From Synchiropus splendidus (Eukaryota; Chordata; Actinopteri; Syngnathiformes; Callionymidae), in the NCBI RefSeq assembly GCF_027744825.2, contig NC_071348.1, forward strand, positions 3,478,563-3,542,562: a stretch of 64,000 nt of DNA. Reading direction: 5' to 3'. The stretch's first letter is position 1. Every line of letters starts with the position of its first letter. The notes beneath the pieces are model-generated. The model did not search any database, was not told where the DNA came from, and was given only the letters and a program-made list of their open reading frames with translations. This document shows positions 26,202 to 36,503 of the stretch, one piece after another. The position numbers were made by a program, and so were the translations under genes.

Positions 26202-26480
26202 ATGGGTAACTCTGCCTCCACCGGCTTCGTCTCCTCAACACCGAAGGTCTCGTGGGGCCGACTGACCGAGGACATGGTGACGCTCAAAGACAGCATGGCT
26301 CAACAGGAAGAGGATCTGTGGCGAGTGAAAGCCAAAAGAGGCTTGTGCGTGAAGAAGATCAGCGTCCACCAGAGCGTCCGCTACGTCGACCTCTCACTCC
26401 AGGGTCAGGGCGACTTCTCTCCCAGCTCATGGCCTGGAAGCCTAAACCCCAGCTTCATCGCCGAACATGAGACACAGTGA
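26202..26480 (+). CDS. Small uncharacterised protein with N-myristoylation motif
   Basis: A single open exon of 92 residues starts at an ATG 19 bp after a good acceptor (CCACAG at 26177-26182), with a possible 5' UTR exon near 25.33 kb. The start MGNSAS fits the N-myristoylation rule (Gly2, Ser6), so the product may associate with membranes. It has a charged central stretch (residues about 23-50, with EEDLWRVKAKR) that may be helical, and a polar C-terminus ending AEHETQ. I do not recognise the family. AATAAA follows at 26581. The 3' part of this exon and its UTR were copied to 27.80-28.2 kb in a tandem duplication, which supports a real transcribed unit but does not prove it. Confidence 0.5.
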   Translation: MGNSASTGFVSSTPKVSWGRLTEDMVTLKDSMAQQEEDLWRVKAKRGLCVKKISVHQSVRYVDLSLQGQGDFSPSSWPGSLNPSFIAEHETQ

Positions 26481-29360
26481 CACAGGAAACATTTTTGTTG
26501 TTTGTTTGGACACACAGGAAGTGAAAATAATTTTCATTCGACCATGAGGTCGACCCTCATAGAATCCTGTTTCCCTTTTTAATAAAGAAACGACTAGCAT
26601 CCCAGTCAGTTACTGGACCTTCACTTTGTATTAAGGGGGTGGAAAACTGAAGTGTGCTTCCTCTTTTAGGCACAATGTGACTCTGCTGAGTGTATCACTG
26701 CCTTCAACCTTTTGATCAGCCGCTTTATGGGCATTAAATTAAATACAATTGTTCAGATTGTTTTTATCTTGCCTCGATTTCACTTCCAAAACCAGGATAT
26801 GAGGGCTGAATAATTTCATTCTGAAGTTGCGTCTTAAAAACAAAAACCATCTTGTTCTACAGACAGTAAAGATCTTTATTGATAGAGCAGCAGGGTAACA
26901 AAGTCTTTCACATCAAAGGAGAATTTAACTCAACATCACAGACCTCCGAGGGAAGACTGTTCCAGAGTTCCAGAGTGGACTTGGTAACAACTAGTCGAAG
27001 ATCAGCCCGAGCAGGAGGAGGAGCTCATAACATATCTGGAATATCGCTCACAAGTGAGTTTAAAATCAACTATAAAGCGCACAGGAAGTTAGCAAAACTG
27101 GGGCCATCGTACCGTACCATTGCCAAGGCGTTAGCCCGACTGTCACTTTGTAGACCTTGCCTTCGACAACAGGACTACAGGACAGGAGGAAACCGTGCCT
27201 GGTCCTCATTAGACCCTGTCCTATAAACACACAGACACAGGCGAAGTCTGCGTGTCCTGCTCACGAACGGACACTCCATTGGTCATGATGCCAGTGACCG
27301 ATTCGCTTCACCTGCAGACCCAATGCCAGGACTGTTATTGACTTTCCATTCCATTGACAATTCCATGTGTGACGTGTACAGACGGCTGACCGGCTCTAGG
27401 AAACACGAGTCTAACCACTCAGGTTGGAAGTGATCCAGTGTCGCTACTGAATTACATTCTTTTACCAGCAGGTTACAGGCTGGATTTTGGCCGTCGGCCT
27501 TGAGTTTGACACCATTTTTATCGTCTGTTTTAGAGGACTGGTGCCTTATTACATCCTGGCCTGAAAACAGGGGCGAAAAAAGAGTCATCAGCAGTTAAAA
27601 TAAAATCATACAGCTAGCGCAACGCAGCAGTGCTAACTCTGTGAATTTGGAGTTCGGGAGTGACAACATGGCGTCACCTTTGCTTCTGCTCCATGTGTTG
27701 CTCCTCACTTTGGTGTCTCAGAGTCGTGCGCGACTGAGCTGGGTGTGCTTCTGTGGGGGGGGTCATCCCTCTGAGCCTCCGAGCGGAGTCCCTGTGGACG
27801 GCTTCTCTCCCGACTCACGGGGCCCCAGCCTGAACTGAAACGTCTTGGCCGAACATGAGACACAGCGACACAGGAAATCTATTGTTTTCAACGCGGAGTG
27901 CTCAGTGTGAACACACAGGAAATGAAACTACAGGTTATTTTAATTCGACCAAGCAGGCGACTTGAGCATGGAAACACAACGCACTTCCCTTTTTGAAGTC
28001 ATAAAGGCACAACCAGCATCCCAGTGAATTATTAGACCGTCCCCTCGGCGTCCTGTTCGTATCAAGGTGGAGGAAAACCTGTCTGCTTCCTCTTTCAGGT
28101 ACGAGACGTGACTCTGCTGAGTGTGTCGCTGTATGAACAGGTCCTTTAACCTTTTGATCAGCTGCTCTCTTTAAAGATTTGTGCCGATAAAACTCTCAAC
28201 TATTCCGTTCGTTTCTGTGATGTGATTCGATTTCCTTTCCAAAACTGAGACATCAGAATTATTTCACCCTGAAGTGGCTGTTTTAAATAAATGCGACGAC
28301 AGTGCTGATCACGAGTTGCAGCTTTGGTTCGGCAGCTGTTTCCTTCTCCTCAGACATGAGAGCATTTTTAAGGATGAAACCAGAGGTCTTCTTCTGACCT
28401 AAAAAGCAGAGAGCAATGAGGAGGCACGCAGAGCAGAGCGCTTTCAACCGTCTATCTGAAAGGAACTATAGACCTCCACTGACTTTTCGCTTGTTCCTTT
28501 TGAGACATTTTTTCTTTTCACTGCTTCTTTGTCAGCATCGCTCCACGTGTTAGCTTTGCTGTAGCCACTCAGCCATGGTGGTCAGAACAGCGCTGCCTTG
28601 CTTATCGTTCCAGAACTGGAGGTAGAGTCAGAACCAGAACCCTAAAGAACCATCTGGGCTCCAGACAAATTCACAATTTCACTGAGCAGAGGAGTCCAAC
28701 CGAGACCCGGGGCCAAAACAACAGTGCGGTGCAAAGCTGGCTGTTAGAGGAAATAAGAGCCTCAGTCGACTGCATCTCTGTGGTTCACCTTCACCACCAA
28801 CTCTGACTCATTATGAGTCACTCTGGTTATAGGCAATCAAGTGTTTCTTTTGAATTCAATGTTTTACAAGCATGCTATCGCTATTAGCCACAGAAAACGA
28901 CGTGATGGGTCTGATTTTGGCCCCTGGGCCTTGAGTTTGACACCATTTATATTGTCTGTTTTGGATGACCAATGCCTAGATACATGTTGCTTTGAGAACA
29001 GGGAAAAATGAGTCAAGTCATCAACAATAGGAGGAGCAGAGCTAGCGCAACGCAACAGTGCTAACTCTGTTCCCCTTCATTTGCAGCTCAGCGGCGACAA
29101 CATGGCGTCACCTTTGCTACTGGTCCATGCCTTGCTCCTCTCTGAAGGTCAGTCTCTTGCTGTTTTGGAGAAAAGGTGAAACTCTTTAATGGTTGGTTCC
29201 CATCAGAGTGTTGACATGCTGGGGTGAGGATCAGCACCTCCATTTGTGGTGACGTATTTTGGTGTCTTTGAGCGACAGAATCACGTGCAATGACTGAGCC
29301 AGGCATGCTTTTATAGCGGGTCATCCATCTGCGCCTCAGAGCCGAATCCCTGAGTCCAGA
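26420..29360. repeat. Diverged tandem duplication, two units of about 1.4-1.55 kb
   Basis: Unit 1 runs from about 26420 to 27795 and unit 2 from about 27800 to 29360. The matching parts are the 3' end of the small gene plus its UTR (26420-26830 against 27800-28300) and the promoter plus signal-peptide exon of the Ig gene (27480-27790 against 28905-29350). Shared landmarks include GCCGAACATGAGACACAG, CAACCTTTTGATCAGC/TAACCTTTTGATCAGC, GAGTTTGACACCATTT and ATGGCGTCACCTTTGCT. The middles (26860-27470 and 28300-28900) differ, which points to later insertions or decay. Confidence 0.75.
27669..27838 (+). pseudogene. Chimeric relic: Ig-gene signal exon fused to the 3' end of the small gene
   Basis: The ATG at 27669 begins MASPLLLLHVLLLTLVSQSR, a copy of the Ig receptor signal exon at 29102. 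About 125 bp later the sequence switches to the end of the small gene (DGFSPDSRGPSLN, aligned in the same frame with GDFSPSSWPGSLN at 26.4 kb) and stops at 27836-27838. The unit therefore has a signal peptide and a 56-residue open frame but no Ig domain. It is best read as the junction of a tandem duplication; a tiny secreted peptide is possible but unsupported. Confidence 0.6.
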
Positions 29361-32300
29361 CTTGCTTTAGCGTGAGGGAACGTGCTGAGGAGTCCATCTC
29401 CAACTGTGGCACTGATGAAACCGTGTCTTCTGTGACTCTAGTGTTCGGAGTTGGACAGTGACGGCTCCCTCGACTGTGGCGGGTCTGCCAGGGTCTTGTG
29501 TGGTCATCCCCTGCTCTTACAACTACCCCACTGCCCCCGAGACCATCACGAAATTCACTGGGATTTGGAGAGACAAGACCAGTCACGTGGTTTTCCATCC
29601 TGACGGCTCCAAAATCCAGCAGGGCTTCAAGAATCGCACGGCGCTGTTAGGAGACGTCAGCCAGAAGAACTGCTCCCTGAAAGTCGATCCTCTCAGAGAG
29701 AGTGACGTGGGGCCCTTTCACTTCAGGATAGAAATGGCCGGCTACAACAGTTTCTCTTACCTGGAAAAGGTGGTCTCCATCAGGATGCTGAGTAAGTGAA
29801 ACCTCCTTTGCTCCCCCGTGTGTTCCCATCAGGCAACCTCAGCCGGAGGAGCAGAACAAAGTTGAGCGCCATATGGTCGCCCCCACCTTTCGGCCGTCAC
29901 CCCTGTGCTCACTCACCCACAGAGACGTCCCAGACTTCTCCTATGACTTTCTCATATTAACAGCAGAAGCTTGGGTTTCATTTCTCCAGAACCACATTTT
30001 AGGGAAATGAAGCTTCCGGACCAAGAAATAGATTTAATTTTGCACATGTTGTAGTTACAGTTAGCTTCTCCACAGTCCTGGCTGTGGTGGAGACCAACCC
30101 ACTTCTTCATTGGCGTAGATGACCAACCCCCTCCTGGTCTCTGGATCCCCTTCTTGACCTCCACACCCATCACCCACCTACTTGTCCTCACCTCAGATCT
30201 CAGGGATAACAACTGTGTCCAGGGGAAGACGGCAAACCTCTGTAACCTTCCCTGTCTTCAAGGTCAGCTGAACCCCATCAGCTTCACCTTGGAAGAGGTG
30301 GACAATAAGACCATGACGGCGTCCTGCTCGGTGTCTCACTCCTGCCCTGCCTCCCCTCCTGTCTTCACCTGGAGCCACTCTGGACTGCAGCATTCGTACC
30401 CTCACCTGCTTAGTGACGGCCAGTGGACCCTAGCGTCCACGTTGACCTTTCACCCCACCTACGCCGACCACAGACAGACACTGCAGTGCACCGTGACCTA
30501 CAGAGGAGGGCAGCAGCAGAACGCCTCCAGGATCCTCGAGGTTAAATGTAGGTGTCGGAGGTTTGTTAAAAAATATGTTCTCATTGAGACCTTTGGATTT
30601 ATTGTTCAATTCTTCCCATTTTTCAATCTTAGAGACTTACACTATGGAATGCCAGGAGTACCAGAATTAAATGAATGAGTGATGCTTTTTTTTTATTTAA
30701 TTCAAAAGCAAACAATCTTTTAAACCACAGAAAAGGTTTTGAGATTTTTTTTTAAGTTAAGAAAGAATTATTACAAAATATATTTTTCACATTTTTATTA
30801 GCAAAAATAAATTAAAATGTTTTAAAGCAGAGAAAAAAAGAATTAAAATCTTAACCACGCTTAGATCGGAAAAATGTTCTGAAACTGAAAATTTAAAGTC
30901 TTGAATCAAGAACAAGTAATTCCGCGTTCAAGAGCAAAAATATTTTAGTTCATTTATTTTCTGTCAAGGATCTGGTAAGTGGCTGTCCAGGGTGTCCCCT
31001 GCCTGTCAAAATAGCTGAGAGATGGGAAGATCCTCATAAGCAGTGCCGAGGATTTCTATGTGTCTTCAGACTTTAAAAGTCTGAGTAGAAACGCACAGCT
31101 TCCGGGTTCAGAAGCAGATTCTCCTGACAATAATAACTAGTCTACATCTTCTTATTCCGAGGCTCAGGTGACTGGATGAATATAGGATGAATCATGTCTT
31201 GTCACTGTCGGGGAATGTCTGCAGCGCTGAGCTGCTCAACTCCCTGCATGAGGAACTGAAGTTCCTTCTGCACGTTGTAGGAGAAACAAACATCAGGAAG
31301 TAGTTTGATGTGGAACAGCTTGAGTGGTTTCGTCTCATGCTGAGAGGTGTGGTGAATGTTGAAGAGTGCTTCATGACAGACCTTGCTTCTTCACCAGACG
31401 CTCCGGTGAAGGTGGTGGTGGATCATGTGCCTCAGGTGAGGGAGGGAGACTCGGTGCTGCTGAGGTGCAGCAGTGACGCCAACCCTCCGGCCACTGGCTT
31501 CCTCTGGTACAACACCAGCGGCGCGCTCCTGGCCAGCGGCAGAAACCACACGCTGGTAAACGTCTCGCGGCACTCCGAGGGCGTCTTCTGCAGCGCCTCC
31601 AACGCTGTGGGCAGTGGGAGCTCCAGCGCGGTGCAGCTCAACGTGATCTGTAAGTGAAGAGGATCAAGAAAACTCTGTCAGTCTAAAAACGTCTCCTCCT
31701 GCAGATGCCCCTGAAATCAAGCCGGTGTCCACGTGCTTCCTGCACGAAAGCAGGGTGAGGTGTGACTGCATTGTGGAGTCTCACCCCCCCAGCACCGTCC
31801 GCTTCCTTGTTTCGGACAAAGTTGTTAGCAGCAAAGTTGAGAGACACGGAGACATCACCATAGCAACGCTGCAGACGGATCTGGAGGCTTCCAGGTCGGT
31901 CTCCTGTCAGGCAGAGAACACCATCGGCCGAAGCAGCGCTCAACTCTCCTCGCCAGAAAACAGTAGGAGGGAAGCACAGAGCTTAGTTTGAAACCGAGTA
32001 TTGAACGGCTTCTGTGCTTTGGCAGGAAAGATGAAGACCATCTACATCATCATCTTCATCACAGCAGCCGCCATCTTTGTTATCGTCTTCACCGTGGTGC
32101 TGAGGAAGTGGTGCGTGAGAGGACCAGGTTTTGTTGAGATGTTTGTGGACATTTCGAGAATAAAAAGAAAATCATTTGGAATTTTAAAAAAAGATAAATG
32201 AAAAATAAGTTCAAAATCTGCAGAAACCTAGCGAATGTTTCACTCTCTCACATCAAGTCACCGTTGTCGTGCCTATAGTGAGTTGCTCTTCTGTAATGGA

Positions 32301-32667
32301 TCCTTCTGTTCCAGTCTGAGGAGCTCCACAGATGCGCCTGCTCTCCAACTCAGCGGCCTCCAGGCTCCGAGGGCATTGACCACTAACCTCGCCTGCTCCT
32401 CAGAAAGGTGCGTGCCTGTCTGTGGCTGTGCTGCAGCGCCTCGCTGCGAGTCACCGGTGAACCAGTCTCCTCCTTCTCTCACCAGCAAACAGGTCTACGA
32501 CGACGCTCGTAAACCCAGCGTCTCCAGTGAGCCTGTCTATGGGAACATGCAGGAGGAGGTATCACTTTGATGCATATCCACACGGTTGGAGTTCACTCAT
32601 CTGACGTACCGCTTCTGTTCAGACCTACATGGAAGCAGATGACGATGCAGTATACGCCAATGTGTAG
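29102..32667 (+). CDS. Siglec/CD22/MAG-like four-Ig-domain transmembrane receptor
   Basis: Exons 29102-29147, 29459-29791, 30197-30547, 31398-31649, 31705-31962, 32026-32110, 32315-32407, 32486-32558 and 32623-32667 close at 511 residues. In order: signal peptide MASPLLLVHALLLSE; V-set domain (GSCVVIPC, CSLKVDPLRESDVG) with FHFRIE, where the Arg matches the sialic-acid-binding Arg of Siglecs; C2 domain with CSVSHSCP; C2 domain with LLRCSSDANPP; a domain with the RCDCIVESHPPS motif typical of CD22/MAG; a transmembrane helix (about residues 417-442); and a tail with four tyrosines (VYDDA, VYGNM, TYMEA, VYANV). YGNM fits the YxxM PI3K motif and YGN/YAN the YxN Grb2 motif; no strict ITIM is seen. 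The start of exon 2 is the only phase-compatible acceptor but a weak one. AATAAA lies at 33054. Confidence 0.85.
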
Positions 32668-33837
32668 GGAAGATCTTGGAGGAGCAGCACTCTCCGTGGA
32701 TCCATGTCGACTTGATGCCATCAGCTAAAACGCTGCCTTCAACTGCTCTGACTCTCCTGAAGGCCACACACAGTGAGATGAATCCACTCACTAAATATGG
32801 AAGTTGTGTGTTGCTGGCGTCAGGATTTACTGAGAAACCATTTTTGAACTGATGCTTTCCAAACTCTTGTTTTGGAAACAGGAAGAGAAACATGCACACA
32901 TGGATTTGGTGAATAGAAACCTAAAATTCACTGCGCAATAGTTGACAAACATTCATGAGCACTTCATATTTCTTTCCTCTCCTTTTGGCGTGAAAGTGAT
33001 GGAGTGTCGCGTGGGCTGTGTTTGTTGCGTTAGTCTGTGTGTTGTGTGATCGAAATAAACAATTGAATTCTTTCATTCAAATTACAATCCTGGAATTCAT
33101 TTCAACTTCATGAAATATGGCAGAAACGTCTCATTTCGAATAAATACACGGAGTCATTGTGTGTAACCCACAAGAGGGAGACGAGCATCTTTAGAAAATG
33201 AGAGCAAATGATAGAGTTCAATTATTCTCATTACTATTATCTCATTCTGAATCTTGACGCTTCCATTCTTTCATATAAAACCTCTTTGTTCCCGTTTGAC
33301 TCTTTGCACATCTCGATTGTTTTCATAAGCGTTGCGCAACAGCAACCATCATCAAAGAAATGAGGAAATGAATTGCAGAAAATAAAAGTTGAAAATGACC
33401 CTCAGTGAATATGGCTTAAAAAGAAGAAATTACATTGTTATTGCAATGCAAATGCAAAAAGTAAAGATGTAAAAACAAGCTGAACCAGAGTAAAAGAAGA
33501 AAAGGATTTATCCTTTATCCTGCTTCTCGCATCCATCTGAGAGCTGCTTCCGGTCACTGGACAGACTGTGCCAGACCAGTGACTCTGAGACTCTGAGGCG
33601 AGACGGTTCACTGAGCAAGTCAGAGGGCTTTAATGGATGCAGAATAAAACCAAAAGCAGAACAAGAAACCACAGGAAATGCACTCAAATCCCTTGGATTC
33701 TCATCAGGCGACATGTTTAAGTGAAATCCACATTTGCGTATATGTGATCAGTGTGTTCTTCCTTGGGCGCCATGTGAGTCGCCTGGTTCTGAAAAGAGAA
33801 GTGGTTGTGTGAGGAATGGGCCTCATGTGGTTCAATA
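32668..33837. other. Convergent intergenic region between the two Ig genes
   Basis: It contains the 3' UTR of the plus-strand Ig gene with AATAAA at 33054-33059, and presumably the 3' UTR of the minus-strand V-domain gene. No other coding signal is seen. Confidence 0.5.
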
Positions 33838-35685
33838 TCAACTGAGGAGTTTTACAGAATAGTTGACGTAAACCGGCTCATCGAGGTTCTTCATCGCAGG
33901 GGGATCCTTATCGGACTTCAGTGTTTCATTTCTATGAAAGACAAAAGTGAAATAAAATCAGCAGGATAGCGATAACTGTCCATTGCTTTCTGTTGAATTC
34001 AAAATGACTCCAGCCTCAGTGTCCCGGTTCTTTATTGAGTAGACTTCGGTTGTCATTTACACTTTTTGAAAATGTTTTTAAATCAATTTTTAATTCACCT
34101 TTTACTCGTTCGTGGACTCATTTGAATTCATGTTATGCAGCCAGTCTATAAAAAAATATTGGTTCATAAAAGTTATGCATAGAATACTGATTAAAATGCA
34201 TTTCAATATGAAATGATATTTGATTGTAAAATAGGTTTTTTTGGTGGATTTATTGAGCCTGTGAAGTGACGGGGCCACTGGAGGAACGCAATTGTAAACA
34301 ATGTTTCCACGAGGGCTCAGAGACCCATTACGTGTCTTTAGCTGAAAAAAACTGTCTGACTAAACTTTCTTCTTGGCTTCTTTTTTAAAATGAATATTCG
34401 TCTTTTTATGAAGCCACAATGTCGCGCCTCACCCAGGTCTGGTCCAGTGCCTGTCAGTACTTACTTGCAGTCCTCGTGTGCGTCTTTCCTGTGGAAGTTG
34501 GCGTAACGCAAAGACTCCTGCACTCTCACCTTGCGTAAGCTTGAGAAACACACTTGATTAAACGTCTGAAATCTTTTTTTTTTTTACTTAAAATGACATC
34601 ACCTTCCACATCTTGTGTAAACCAGGAAGCCAGCGACACCAGCGAGGAGGAGAATCGCAACAAGTGGAACCACGATGGTGACATAAGTGTGAGTTGGAGT
34701 CTGTGTCCCTGTGAGGTGGACAGAAAGGGTCAGGCTCTTGCACGGACTCCGAACCTGACAATACCTTCAGTGGATGCAGAGGCGGTCGCTGGTGTAGTGG
34801 AAACATCTGCGTAGGGCAATGACCTTGCTGTGACTTCTGCTGTTAAAATACGCTCCAGAATTTACTCTCTAAATAAAGTTAATAATAAAGATAATTCATT
34901 TAATCGTAATGTTTGGCACCAAAGCAAGACTGCGTGTGAATGAGAGGTCAGAAGGAGGAGGTTAAATTTCCAGACATCTGAGGTTTTACAGTTCGATTTA
35001 AAGAGTTAAATGGGGGGCGAAGGAGGTGAAGAAGAGAGTATGGACAGGGTGGCAGGAGTGAGGGTAGCTGGCAGAAACCAGCGGGTATTCAATGGAAGCC
35101 ATTTTCAGTTACCTGGGTTGAGGGTGACTGAAGGCACGGCTTGTCCTAGCAGCAGACATGTTGGTTAGACTGTGTTTTCAATGAGGCAGCAGCGATGGAG
35201 CGGATTCTCACCCTGGATGGAAATGAAGACGTTGTTCTTGATAAAACTGTAGTTGTCCTGTTTAGTGGTGATTCTCAGGTAGATCGACGGCTCGATCTCT
35301 TGGATGTTCTGGATCTTCAGCGAGCAGTTGTTGCCCTGGCCCAGCAGACTGGTCTTTCCTCTGTACTTGGGCATCACGAAGGAGTTATTCGGGTGATAAA
35401 CAAAAGCGTTCCTGTCCATGTCCTTATGAGGGAAATGGTTCTTTGTTTTTGACTTTTTCCAGAAAAGCTTGATGTCGGTGCTCTCTGGTGGCACGGTGAA
35501 GGTGCAGGGGACCACCACGCTCAAGCCCAGCTGAGCTTGAATCCTTCGGGTAACATTTATCGACCACAAGTGACCTGTGAGGACCACAGGAGGTTTCACA
35601 ACGCGACTCCCACCACCAACTCTCTTCACACACACTCACCTTCTGAGGCCAGCATCAGGACCAGACACAGGCCGAAGAGCTTCAT
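33838..35685 (-). CDS. Single V-set Siglec-like/CD33-type transmembrane receptor
   Basis: On the minus strand: exons 35685-35640 (signal peptide MKLFGLCLVLMLASE), 35574-35212 (V-set domain), 34708-34603 (transmembrane), 34539-34465 and 33931-33838 (tail), giving 227 residues with phases 1, 1, 2, 2. The V domain shows LGLSVVVPCTF, FVYHPN, GKTSLLG, NCSLKIQNI and IYLRITT; the Arg of IYLRI sits where Siglecs bind sialic acid. The helix is VPLVAILLLAGVAGFLVY with no charged residue, so it need not pair with an ITAM adaptor. The tail holds LRYANF and PVYVNY, both YxN motifs. It ends tail-to-tail with the four-domain Ig gene, and the shared V-domain style suggests an old common origin followed by inversion. 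Family: fish Siglec-like; the exact orthologue is unclear. Confidence 0.85.
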
Positions 35686-36503
35686 CTGGAATCCTCCGAC
35701 GCTCCTCTTTCGAGACCTTTTGTCTTGAAGTCGTGTGGTGGCTTCAAGGCTGCGAAATTGGGCGTGTTTCCTGTTCCTTTAGCACTTGCAAATTTCCAAA
35801 ACAGGGAAGTTACTCTACCAGTCATTGTTCAAAAGAAGTGGAACCTTATTAAAAGTTCATCTTTGTCTTCGGTTAAACCTTTAAAATGACCGAGCTTCTA
35901 GTGCAATTTCCTTTTAAATTAATACAACTGGTGAAGCTATTCTATTAAAAATGACTTATTTATGGAAGGATTTTTATCTTCTGTCTCTGTGGATTGTAGC
36001 TGAGATGTGGATCTGCTTCTCCCAGTCTGTGGTTCTCATGTTCTGTCCTGGTTGAGGAAAAGAGCTGAGCCAAACGACAAGGGATTTGGGTGGTGAGAGA
36101 AATAACACTGAGGAGATTCTGGAATCGAGCGCCTCCTCGAGGTCTCCCTGGTGAGACGTTCAAGACCATCTGAGCCTGGGATAGAGAAGAAAAAAAAGCA
36201 TGAGCACTCCAATAAAAAAATACTATTTTACTTACTTAGATTTAGAGGAAGGACTGTAGCAATGTTTTCAATGAAAAAAAGTTGTCCCGCAAAATAGTTT
36301 CCACTTCAATTCAACCGCTAGAGGGCGATAGACACTATCTACTGGTGAGAGTTGGACTTCGGCACCGGGTCTGGACTCAACCTGGAATGTGGGCTGAGCT
36401 CGAAACTGAAGGTGAAATCACATGACTCCCCGACTACAAAAGTCAACAAAGCAGAAAATGGACGTGTTTCCGAGAACCGTTCCAGGGCAGGATTGTTGAC
36501 GAC
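35686..36503. other. Divergent promoter region between the V-domain gene and the TBC gene
   Basis: Two genes start in opposite directions about 820 bp apart. No coding signal. A CTCF-like motif CCGCTAGAGGGCGATA lies at 36315. A CG-rich stretch begins near 36500. Confidence 0.45.

Noticed and set aside
29442..29458. Upstream acceptor CTCTAG for the V-set exon of the Ig gene, which would add RSWT before VTAPS
   Set aside because: Its phase does not match exon 1; the acceptor at 29457-29458 does. A different first exon could still use it.
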